Origin: Spirochaetaceae bacterium | Lineage (GTDB): Bacteria; Spirochaetota; Spirochaetia; Treponematales; Breznakiellaceae | Direction of reading: 5' to 3' | Length of the DNA stretch: 6,644 nt | Assembly (NCBI GenBank): GCA_031280455.1 | Contig: JAITGR010000067.1 | Span: 1-6,644, forward strand | Shown here: positions 1-5,852 of the stretch, in pieces | How positions within the stretch are numbered: position 1 is the first letter of the stretch | How the letters are laid out: each line of letters starts with the position of its first letter | Translations under genes and position numbers: made by a program | Notes under the pieces: model-generated | Told to the model about the DNA's origin: nothing | What the model saw: the letters and a program-made list of their open reading frames with translations, nothing else | Databases searched by the model: none

Positions 1-1451
1 CGGAGCGTCCGCCCCATGGTCGCGCCGCACGCCCGCGCCGCCTCGGTCAGCGAGTCGTGGATCTGCTCCAGCGCGGCGGAGTTCGCCTTGAGCGAGAACG
101 CCATGTAGCGCGCGATGTACGCCACCAGGATTATCCACACCGTATTATACAGATTCACGCCGAATTTCCCGCTCCAGGCCAGAATAACGCCCAGCGCGAT
201 AACCGAGCCGGGCACCGAAAACGGCAGCATCCCCAGGAATTCCAGAATACCCTTGCCGCGCACCTTCATTTTGACCAGCACGTACGAAATAATCACACCG
301 GCAAACATCGTAATGACCGCGGCGGCGAGACCCAGCAGCACCGAATTGCGTATCGCGTCCCGCGTAAGCCGCCAGCCGAACAGCACGTACTTGTAATTGG
401 CAAGGCTCAAGTTTTCCGGCGTAAACGGAAGCCCGTAGGTTTTGAGCGCGCCCACCAGGAATATCGTCAGCGTGGGCAGCACTATCGTTACCAATATGTA
501 CACAATGCAGATAGCCAGCAGCGGGTAGCGCAGACCGCGCAGTTTCAGCTCCATGGGCCGAAAACTCTTGCCGCCGATAATTTGGTACTTGCCGCTCCCC
601 AGCACACGGTTTTGCAGCCACAGGATGAGCGCCGCCGAAATAATCAGCACCGAAGCGAGCACCGTCCCCGTCCGTATGGAGGCCATGCTGCCGGCGCTGG
701 AGTTGATTTTTTCGTAAATCATCGTGGGAATGTTGTAGATGCCATGCTGAACGCCCAGCACCGCCACCGTGCCAAAGTGCGCCATCGAGTAAAGCATGAC
801 CAGGAGCGCGCCGGCGAGTATCGAGGGCTTGACCAAGGGCAGCGTGATTTTCCGCGTAATGGTAAAGAGGCTCGCGCCTGAAATACGCGCCGATTCTTCC
901 AGCGTGGGATCCATGCGCTCCAGCGCGCCGGACACCTGGATAAACACAAACGGGAACAGGTACATGCTTTCGACAAACCACATGCCGTAGTACGAATAAA
1001 TGTTGAACACCGGCTCGGCGAAATTCAACACGTCCATAAAAAAGCGGTTGATGTAGCCGGAGCGCGGGTTGAGCAGCATTTTCCACGCCAGCGCGCCGAT
1101 AAACGACGGGAACATAAACGGCACCAGAAACACCACCTTCATCACATTTTTGAAGGGGAGGTCGGTGCGGGTTACCAGCCACGCGAAAAATGTGCCGATA
1201 ATCGTGCTGAGTATCGTCGTACCGCCGGCTATTATCAGCGAGTTGAGCAAGGCATGGTAGGTGTCCGGGTTGGTGAACACCTTAACGATGTCTTTCACGT
1301 TGAAGCTGCCGCCGCCGAACAGCGCGTTGGTCAGGATGAGCAGCACCGGAAAGGCGACAAAGACGACAAGCACGGCTATCGAGAAAAAGAGGATGACCTC
1401 CGTTATGCCGATAGACGGCTTTTTCAGTGTTAAAAGATGTGGTTGATTCAT
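1..1451 (-). CDS. Fused two-domain ABC transporter permease, Fe3+/AfuB-FbpB type (3' end beyond window)
   Basis: Inner-membrane channel subunit of a binding-protein-dependent ABC importer, the partner of the ATPase and lipoprotein encoded just upstream. The frame is open for 483 codons from the ATG at 1451 to the window edge, so the C-terminus is missing. Hydrophobic segments are visible at about residues 17-40, 70-92, 104-123, 158-175, 210-232, 263-279, 310-336, 368-393, 404-425 and 436-452. Two EAA-type coupling loops, each contacting one ATPase copy, show this is a tandem duplicated permease: EESARISGASLF at 185-196 and TEAARACGATMG at 469-480, the second cut off by the edge. FbpB/AfuB-like proteins are typically 500-700 residues, so a modest C-terminal part is probably outside. 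The start has a purine-rich ribosome site (GGAGGGAG, 1456-1463) and overlaps the ATPase stop by 4 nt (ATGA), implying translational coupling. The substrate cannot be read from the permease. Confidence 0.92.
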   Translation of the reverse strand, partial: MNQPHLLTLKKPSIGITEVILFFSIAVLVVFVAFPVLLILTNALFGGGSFNVKDIVKVFTNPDTYHALLNSLIIAGGTTILSTIIGTFFAWLVTRTDLPFKNVMKVVFLVPFMFPSFIGALAWKMLLNPRSGYINRFFMDVLNFAEPVFNIYSYYGMWFVESMYLFPFVFIQVSGALERMDPTLEESARISGASLFTITRKITLPLVKPSILAGALLVMLYSMAHFGTVAVLGVQHGIYNIPTMIYEKINSSAGSMASIRTGTVLASVLIISAALILWLQNRVLGSGKYQIIGGKSFRPMELKLRGLRYPLLAICIVYILVTIVLPTLTIFLVGALKTYGLPFTPENLSLANYKYVLFGWRLTRDAIRNSVLLGLAAAVITMFAGVIISYVLVKMKVRGKGILEFLGMLPFSVPGSVIALGVILAWSGKFGVNLYNTVWIILVAYIARYMAFSLKANSAALEQIHDSLTEAARACGATMGRTL

Positions 1452-2536
1452 GAAACTCCCTCCGCGCGTATTTTGGCCGCGTCGAACCAGGTAACGGCGA
1501 TAAAGCGCACAACGCACTCATCGCCTTCGCGCAGTATCAAATCGTTTTGCAGCGCGGTGTAGGTGTTAAGCTGGGAACGGATAATCCGCGATTCAACCGC
1601 GATAAGATAGTCCATGTCCGCGCCCAGAAAACTCGCGCGCACGATTTTGCCCTTCAGCCCGTCCCCGCCGCGGCTTATGGTAAGATCCGAAGGTCGAAAC
1701 GCGGCAACCAGTTTTTCAGCCTGTATCGCCGGCGCGTCCGGCGCGCGCAATTCCTGGCCGCCGACAAAGAGGCCGCCTGATTTTTGCTCCACCGGCAGAA
1801 AGTTTGAAACGCCCAGAAAGCGGAACACAAAGTCGTTGGCGGGCCGCTCAAACACCTCCGCCGGCGCACCCGCCTGCATCACTTTTCCCGCGTGGTCCAT
1901 AATGGCGATGCGGTCGGAAATAGCCAAGGCAATTTCCTGGTCGTGCGTAACGTACAGAATCGTTATGCCGAGCTTTTTCTGCAGTTCCTTGATTTCAAAG
2001 CGCATCTCCTCGCGCAGGTTCGCGTCCAGGTTGTTAAGCGGCTCGTCGAGGAGCATGAGCGACGGGCCGGCCGCCAGCGCGCGCCCCAGCGCGACCCGCT
2101 GCTGCTGGCCGCCTGAAAGCTGGGACGGCAGACGGCTTTCCAGCCCGCCGAGGTTGACCAGCGCCACCGTGCGGGTAACCTGCTCTTTAATGCGCTCCGG
2201 CGTTTCACCGGCAATTTTGAGCGGGTAGGCAATGTTGTCGAACACCGTCATGTGCGGCCAGACCGCGTAATCCTGAAACACGACGCCCAGCCCCCGCAGG
2301 TTCGGCGGCACCGATGTGCGCGCTTCACCGTCCGAAACGAGTTTGCCGTCAATGTAAATCTTACCCTTATCCGGCATCTCGAAACCGGCAATCATGCGCA
2401 TCAGCACTGTTTTGCCGCAGCCGGACGGCCCCAACAGGGTAAAGCACTCGCCGCCGGCTATCGTCATGTTCAAGTCCGCGTGAACGTCGTGCTTCCCGTA
2501 ACTTTTGTAGATATGTTCTAATCGAATTTCGGCCAT
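1448..2536 (-). CDS. ABC transporter ATP-binding protein, Fe3+/spermidine/maltose-type importer with TOBE tail
   Basis: Cytoplasmic ATPase of 362 residues that powers the importer. All nucleotide-binding motifs are intact: Walker A GPSGCGKT at 36-43, Q-loop at FQDYAVWP (Q88), signature LSGGQQQ at 140-146, Walker B LMLLDEP at 160-166 with catalytic Glu165, D-loop NNLD at 168-171, and switch His198 in VTHDQ. Residues from about 240 onward form a C-terminal extension of the TOBE/MOI type found in FbpC, PotA and MalK-like proteins, which suggests substrate- or regulator-sensing. The start at 2536 is preferred over an in-frame ATG at 2650 because it is preceded by AGGAGG (2541-2546, 4 nt spacing), because homologues start this way (MAEIRLEHIYKSYG), and because the longer form would run into the binding-protein gene. 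Gene order is binding protein, ATPase, permease, whereas fbp/afu operons usually end with the ATPase. The closest named relatives are FbpC and AfuC. Confidence 0.93.
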   Translation of the reverse strand: MAEIRLEHIYKSYGKHDVHADLNMTIAGGECFTLLGPSGCGKTVLMRMIAGFEMPDKGKIYIDGKLVSDGEARTSVPPNLRGLGVVFQDYAVWPHMTVFDNIAYPLKIAGETPERIKEQVTRTVALVNLGGLESRLPSQLSGGQQQRVALGRALAAGPSLMLLDEPLNNLDANLREEMRFEIKELQKKLGITILYVTHDQEIALAISDRIAIMDHAGKVMQAGAPAEVFERPANDFVFRFLGVSNFLPVEQKSGGLFVGGQELRAPDAPAIQAEKLVAAFRPSDLTISRGGDGLKGKIVRASFLGADMDYLIAVESRIIRSQLNTYTALQNDLILREGDECVVRFIAVTWFDAAKIRAEGVS

Positions 2537-2540
2537 GACC

Positions 2541-2546
2541 CCTCCT
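2541..2546 (-). promoter_or_regulatory. Ribosome binding site of the ABC ATPase gene
   Basis: On the minus strand this reads AGGAGG, a full Shine-Dalgarno core 4 nt before the ATG at 2536. It decides the start in favour of the 362-residue form. The 70-nt gap between the binding-protein stop and this ATG shows no convincing terminator hairpin with a T-run, so read-through within one operon is expected. Confidence 0.75.
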
Positions 2547-2606
2547 GTGGGCCGGACTTCAAGGTACGCAGTCGTAAAGCGGCATCGCCCCGAAGCCCGC
2601 ACCGCG

Positions 2607-3632
2607 CTATTTCTGCATGATGGCCTTAAAGTCCGCGATACGCTGTTCACGCTCGCCCATTACCTGCAAATAATCAATCGCAATACCGTTTTCGACCGCC
2701 TGAGTAACCGGCGGCAGATTGAACCGCGCCGGAATCTCAACATCCCTGCGCGTCGGCAGCGTACCATTACCGGCGATAATTTCCTGCGCCTCTTTAGTCA
2801 GCATAAAGTCGATAAACTTACGCGCAGCCTCCGGCGCCTTGGTATCTTTAAGAATAGCAATAGGACTGGGAATGAGCAGCACTTCCGGCGGGTAGGCTAT
2901 CGCCAGCGTCGCGCCCTTTTCAATCTTGTCGAACGCAATGTAATCGACACCAAGACACCCCGCAAGCTCGCCGGAAGCCGTATCATCGACAACCTGCCCC
3001 GACCCCTTGCCGATTGTCGCGCCATTAGCGCGCAGCGCGCGGAAAAAGTCGTTGCCAAAGCGCTCTTTCAGCAGCGCGACACTCACAAACGACGTACCCG
3101 AAAGCGCCGGGTCGGCAATAGAGAACGCGCCCTTAAAATCAGCGCCGGCAAGGTCGTTCCACTGTGCCGGCGGATTTTTAACCTGCCGCGTATTGTACAC
3201 AATACCCAAAGTACCAAGCCGCGCGGGAATAAAATAATCCTCGGCATTTTCCAGCGGATTTAAGATTTCGTCCGCCCCCTGCGGCCTATACTGAACTAGA
3301 ATACCCTCCTGCTTCATACGATAAAAATCCGGCACCTCACTCGTCCAGATAATGTCGGCCATAATGCGCCCGCTCTCACGCTCCGCCGCGATTTTAGCCA
3401 TAAGCGACCCCGCGCCAGCAGACTGATAATCCATATCGACACCCGGATTTTGCGCGACAAACAAGTTTTTAAGCTCGCTAATCAACGTTTCCTTCATCGA
3501 CGTATAGACAATAATCTTTCCGCCGGAGCCAGAGCGCGCGGCGCCCTCTTTCTTTGCGCACGCCCCCAAAACCACCGCAGCCGCCAGAACCACCACCGCG
3601 GCACACAACCGCTTTTTAGAAAAACACCCCAT
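2607..3632 (-). CDS. Lipoprotein solute-binding protein of Fe3+-type (FbpA/AfuA-like) ABC importer
   Basis: Substrate-capturing component of the importer, 341 residues. Residues 1-25 form a lipoprotein signal: basic MGCFSKKR, a hydrophobic stretch, and lipobox LGAC with Cys25 as the acylation site, so the mature protein is anchored to a membrane. The body matches the extracellular solute-binding family of Fe3+, phosphonate and sugar-phosphate binders: GKIIVYTSMKETL (38-50), ADIIWTSEVPDF (92-103), LGTLGIVYNT (139-148) and a terminal segment with PEAARKFIDFMLTKEAQ (267-283). At the place where FbpA carries its paired iron-binding tyrosines, the sequence is GVDYIAFD (228-235), with one Tyr followed by Ile. 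Classical ferric binding is therefore doubtful. The start at 3632 has AAGGAG 7 nt upstream, and the longer reading from 3731 would bury the signal peptide. It is the first gene of the minus-strand operon and is divergent from nagB. Fe3+ is the default label; sugar phosphate or aminoethylphosphonate are alternatives. Confidence 0.88.
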   Translation of the reverse strand: MGCFSKKRLCAAVVVLAAAVVLGACAKKEGAARSGSGGKIIVYTSMKETLISELKNLFVAQNPGVDMDYQSAGAGSLMAKIAAERESGRIMADIIWTSEVPDFYRMKQEGILVQYRPQGADEILNPLENAEDYFIPARLGTLGIVYNTRQVKNPPAQWNDLAGADFKGAFSIADPALSGTSFVSVALLKERFGNDFFRALRANGATIGKGSGQVVDDTASGELAGCLGVDYIAFDKIEKGATLAIAYPPEVLLIPSPIAILKDTKAPEAARKFIDFMLTKEAQEIIAGNGTLPTRRDVEIPARFNLPPVTQAVENGIAIDYLQVMGEREQRIADFKAIMQK

Positions 3633-3639
3633 ACAAGCA

Positions 3640-3645
3640 CTCCTT
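3640..3645 (-). promoter_or_regulatory. Ribosome binding site of the solute-binding lipoprotein gene
   Basis: Minus-strand AAGGAG, 7 nt before the ATG at 3632. It fixes the start immediately ahead of the lipoprotein signal peptide. A TTGACA directly upstream overlaps this site and is too close to the start codon to serve as a -35 box for this gene. Confidence 0.75.
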
Positions 3646-3690
3646 GTCAACCAATACAAATAAGCCTGAAAAATCAAGCCCGAAAGCAAC

Positions 3691-3719
3691 AGTATACACC
3701 GGCAATCACTACGATATAA
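3691..3719 (-). promoter_or_regulatory. Weak candidate promoter for the ABC importer operon
   Basis: On the minus strand a TATACT hexamer (3691-3696) matches the -10 consensus at five of six bases. At 17 nt upstream lies TTATAT (3714-3719), a poor -35. Initiation here would leave a leader of roughly 50 nt before the lipoprotein start. No Fur-type inverted repeat was seen around it, which is notable if the operon were a regulated iron importer. The call rests mainly on one hexamer and position. Confidence 0.3.
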
Positions 3720-3744
3720 GAGCCTGTTCAAAAACTCATGCGCG

Positions 3745-3760
3745 GCAATCGCGCCATTGC
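3745..3760. promoter_or_regulatory. Candidate operator: GCAAT-N6-ATTGC dyad overlapping the nagBA -35 box
   Basis: A perfect 5-bp inverted repeat, GCAATCGCGCCATTGC, ends inside the predicted -35 hexamer TTGCAA (3757-3762). A further copy of the half-site in its context, GGCAATC, occurs at 3701-3707 in the same orientation as the one at 3744-3750, 43 nt away. This is a plausible position for a repressor of nagBA or of both divergent operons, but no regulator gene lies in the window and short dyads arise by chance. Confidence 0.3.
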
Positions 3761-3786
3761 AACAGCCTCTCTATATTCGTTATAAT
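3757..3786 (+). promoter_or_regulatory. Sigma70-type promoter for nagBA
   Basis: TTGCAA (3757-3762, four of six bases of the -35 consensus) is followed after 18 nt by a perfect TATAAT (3781-3786). The start of transcription would be near 3793, giving a leader of about 94 nt before the nagB ATG at 3887. The -10 box sits inside a run of ATTCG repeats spaced 10 nt apart. This is the best promoter match in the divergent region. Confidence 0.6.
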
Positions 3787-3799
3787 TCGCGTACATTCG
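3775..3799. repeat. Three ATTCG motifs at exact 10-nt spacing
   Basis: ATTCG occurs at 3775-3779, 3785-3789 and 3795-3799, so the three copies fall on the same face of the DNA helix. The -10 box TATAAT bridges the first two. The last two copies extend to ATTCGCG, whose CGCG segments could form a short hairpin (3786-3803). The array may be a degraded tandem repeat or part of a larger intergenic repeat continuing into the CAATT array that follows. Confidence 0.6.
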
Positions 3800-3808
3800 C
3801 GGATTTCC

Positions 3809-3842
3809 CAATTCTCAATTCTCAATTTTCAATTTAATCAGC
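3809..3842. repeat. CAATTCT heptamer array ending in TTAATCAGC, nagB leader copy
   Basis: CAATT occurs four times at 7-nt spacing (3809, 3816, 3823, 3830), separated by CT, CT and TT, and the array ends in TTAATCAGC at 3834-3842. A related stretch lies about 2 kb away between nagA and cutC: the 16-mer TTCTCAATTCTCAATT (3812-3827 here, 5830-5845 there) and TTAATCAGC are shared exactly. This indicates a dispersed intergenic repeat present in at least two copies. It lies in the transcribed nagBA leader. Confidence 0.75.
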
Positions 3843-3886
3843 ATTGTCTAGAGGCGGTTTTTGTTTTTGGATATACTGAAGGCGCT

Positions 3887-4609
3887 ATGGAAATTATCAT
3901 TACCAAAAATTACGGCGCATTGAGCGATACGGCCGCGCGGTTTATTGCCGCGCAGCTTTTGCTAAAACCAGAGAGCGTCCTGGGGCTTGCCACAGGTTCT
4001 TCGCCGCTGGGGACGTACGAGGTTCTTGCCGGCGGCCAGAACGATGTTGATTTTTCCCGCGCGCGGACGGTTAATCTTGATGAATACTGCGGTCTTGCGG
4101 GGGACGACCCGCGCAGTTACCGCTTTTTTATGGACGCGCATCTTTTTTCAAAGGTAAATATCCGCAAAGAACACACGCATATACCGGATGGCCGCGCGGC
4201 TGACGCGGATAAAGAGTGCGCCCGCTACGAGGCGCTGCTGCGCGATTTGGGCGGGGTCGACGTGCAGCTACTGGGTATTGGAAATAACGGCCACATTGGG
4301 TTTAACGAACCGTCCGATGCGTTCGAGGTGGCGACGCACAAGCAGCCGCTTTCCGCAAGTACGATAGCGGCGAACAAGCGGTTTTTCGAGCGCGAAGAGG
4401 ACGTGCCGCGCTTTGCCTACACCATGGGCATTGGTACTATTATGCGCGCGCGCCGTATTCTGCTTATCGCGTCGGGGGCGGCAAAGGCTGCCGCGCTTAA
4501 GCAGGCGCTTACCGGGCCGGTTACGCCGGCGCTTCCCGCGTCCGTGCTGCGGCTGCACGCCGCTGTTACGGTCATTGCCGACGCGGACGCGGCGGCGCTT
4601 CTGCAATAG
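3887..4609 (+). CDS. nagB: Glucosamine-6-phosphate deaminase (short Bacillus-type)
   Basis: Cytoplasmic enzyme that isomerises and deaminates glucosamine-6-phosphate to fructose-6-phosphate and ammonia, the step that feeds amino sugars into glycolysis. The 240-residue length equals the short Bacillus subtilis-like class and lacks the C-terminal extension of the 266-residue E. coli enzyme. Visible motifs are the phosphate loop LGLATGSSPLGTYE (32-45), NLDEY (63-67) with the proton-transfer Asp65, and GIGNNGHIGFNEP (130-142) with His136 and Glu141 of the catalytic site. Asn134 stands where E. coli has Asp141, as is usual for the short class. The start at 3887 is chosen because the family begins at MEIII and because a weak GAAGG ribosome site lies 4 nt upstream; the frame stays open back to 3644 but that extension is not protein-like. 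It is followed by nagA after 9 nt, so the two are one operon. The promoter at 3757-3786 would drive both. Confidence 0.95.
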   Translation: MEIIITKNYGALSDTAARFIAAQLLLKPESVLGLATGSSPLGTYEVLAGGQNDVDFSRARTVNLDEYCGLAGDDPRSYRFFMDAHLFSKVNIRKEHTHIPDGRAADADKECARYEALLRDLGGVDVQLLGIGNNGHIGFNEPSDAFEVATHKQPLSASTIAANKRFFEREEDVPRFAYTMGIGTIMRARRILLIASGAAKAAALKQALTGPVTPALPASVLRLHAAVTVIADADAAALLQ

Positions 4610-4618
4610 GGCGGCGCT

Positions 4619-5788
4619 ATGGCTATTTGTTTATACAACGGCTCTATCATCAACCGGTTTTCGGTTATGGAACAGTGCGCCGTTCTTGTTGAAGACGGAA
4701 AAATAGCCGATGTTTTTAGCCAGAAGCGGTTTTTACAGCGCGATTTTAGCGCGGATACAACACTCATCGACACCGGCGGCGCGTATGTTACGCCAGGCTT
4801 TATCGACACGCACATTCATGGCTGCGGCGGATTTGGCACGGAGGATTGCAGCCAGGAATCGGTTTTACGCATGTCTCTGGAACTGGCGCGGCGGGGCGTT
4901 ACGGCGTTTAACCCCACAATGTATCCGGCGGACGAGCCGAAAATGCTGCGCGCTATTGGCGCGATTGCGGGGGCGATGGGCAGGGAAAAAGGCGCGCGGA
5001 TTATGGGCATTCACCTTGAAGGGCCGTTTCTGTCGCCGGATAAGGCCGGCGTGCAAAAGCCCCAGGCGATACGGCCGGTGGATTTGCCGCTGTTCGACCG
5101 GCTTTGGGAGGCCGCCGGCGGGCGCATTGTCAACATGACGGTAGCGCCGGAACTAAAGCACATGCACGAGCTCGCGCTTTCGGCGCTAAAAAAAGGCATT
5201 GTGCTGCAGGCCGGCCACACGGACGCGCTGTACGAAAACATGATGGAAGGCATGCGCGCGGGGATTCTGCATACAACCCACCTGTTTAACGCGATGCGCC
5301 AGATGCATCATCGCAACCCCGGGGCTGTCGGCGCGGTGCTGGCGAACAACGATATGTCCTGCGAAGTAATTGCCGACGGCGTGCATGTGCATCCCGATTT
5401 GTTCAAACTGCTTTTGCGCGACAAGGCCATGGATAAAATTGTGCTGGTTACCGACGCGCTTAAACCAGCAGGCCAGGACAACCCGCCTTTTTTTGCCAAC
5501 GGCGAGGAAGTAGTGTTTGAAGACGGCTGCTTCCACCGTAAATGCGACGGCGTGGTAGCCGGCTCGGCGCTGACCATGGTAGAAGGCGTTAAAAACCTGA
5601 TACGCTTTGGCTTTCCGCTGGTTGACGCGGTGCGCTGCGCTACGTCAAACCCTGCCGATGTCATGCGGTTTACCGGCAAAGGGCGCATTGCCCCCTGTTT
5701 TGACGCTGATATTGCGGTTTTTAGCCCCGGCTGGGAGCCGCTTTTAACGATAATCGGCGGCGAAATTGTGATGAACCGCCTGAAATAA
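4619..5788 (+). CDS. nagA: N-acetylglucosamine-6-phosphate deacetylase
   Basis: Cytoplasmic amidohydrolase that removes acetate from N-acetylglucosamine-6-phosphate, giving the substrate of the NagB encoded just upstream. At 389 residues it has normal family length. The metal-dependent TIM-barrel signature is complete: PGFIDTHIHGCGG (59-71) with His65 and His67, HLEGPFLSP (132-140) with metal ligand Glu134, AGHTDA (198-203) with His200, THLFNAM (220-226) with His221, ADGVHVHP (252-259) for substrate contact, and VTDA (277-280) with catalytic Asp279. AGSALTM (314-320) is also typical. The start gives the usual short beta strand MAICLYNGSI before the barrel; the upstream ribosome site is weak (GGGCGG), consistent with coupling to nagB, whose stop lies 9 nt away. 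It converges with cutC, and no intrinsic terminator with a T-run was seen downstream. Confidence 0.96.
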   Translation: MAICLYNGSIINRFSVMEQCAVLVEDGKIADVFSQKRFLQRDFSADTTLIDTGGAYVTPGFIDTHIHGCGGFGTEDCSQESVLRMSLELARRGVTAFNPTMYPADEPKMLRAIGAIAGAMGREKGARIMGIHLEGPFLSPDKAGVQKPQAIRPVDLPLFDRLWEAAGGRIVNMTVAPELKHMHELALSALKKGIVLQAGHTDALYENMMEGMRAGILHTTHLFNAMRQMHHRNPGAVGAVLANNDMSCEVIADGVHVHPDLFKLLLRDKAMDKIVLVTDALKPAGQDNPPFFANGEEVVFEDGCFHRKCDGVVAGSALTMVEGVKNLIRFGFPLVDAVRCATSNPADVMRFTGKGRIAPCFDADIAVFSPGWEPLLTIIGGEIVMNRLK

Positions 5789-5805
5789 GCAAAGCGGCGG
5801 GCAAC

Positions 5806-5852
5806 GCTGATTAAACCGGAATTCAACCTTTCTCAATTCTCAATTAATCAGC
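5806..5852. repeat. 47-bp inverted-repeat element between nagA and cutC, overlapping the cutC 3' end
   Basis: GCTGATTAA at 5806-5814 and TTAATCAGC at 5844-5852 are perfect 9-bp inverted repeats around a 29-nt centre that contains two CAATT copies spaced 7 nt apart. The right arm plus the CAATTCT stretch matches the repeat in the nagB leader (3809-3842). No target-site duplication is obvious at the edges. The right arm encodes the last codons of cutC, and the cutC stop (5840-5842) lies in the centre. As RNA it could fold into a long-looped stem between the convergent genes, but without a T-run it is not a classical intrinsic terminator. It may be a small mobile-element footprint. Confidence 0.6.

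Noticed and set aside
57..1182. Long open frames on both strands here (57-881 on plus, 145-1182 on minus in another frame).
   Set aside because: They lie across the permease gene, whose frame is open throughout, reads as hydrophobic segments with two EAA loops, and starts at a good ribosome site. The alternatives give Arg/His/Gln-rich sequence typical of GC-rich shadow frames.
3775..3834. CRISPR array.
   Set aside because: The repeat units are 5-7 nt with near-zero spacers; no 20-plus nt repeats or cas genes.
3872..3877. TATACT just before nagB as an alternative -10 box.
   Set aside because: It ends 9 nt before the start codon, and the nearest TTG-type -35 is 22 nt away. The promoter at 3757-3786 is much better.
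3644..3886. In-frame N-terminal extension of NagB.
   Set aside because: The extension is repeat-derived, crosses the promoter, and the family starts at the ATG at 3887.
4287..4289. NagB has Asn134 where E. coli NagB has catalytic Asp141.
   Set aside because: The short Bacillus-type NagB class commonly has G-x-N-G-H-I-G-F-N-E-P with Asn here, so this marks the subclass and not loss of activity.
5789..5839. cutC reading frame continuing past its TGA toward nagA, as a possible lost tail.
   Set aside because: The frame stays open (ELRKVEFRFNQRC and on) but does not show a clear CutC tail and runs into the antisense of nagA; any resemblance is too weak to claim a nonsense mutation.
5806..5852. 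Intrinsic transcription terminator between the convergent genes.
   Set aside because: The stem is 9 bp with a 29-nt loop and there is no T-run after it in either direction, so it is kept as a repeat, not a terminator.
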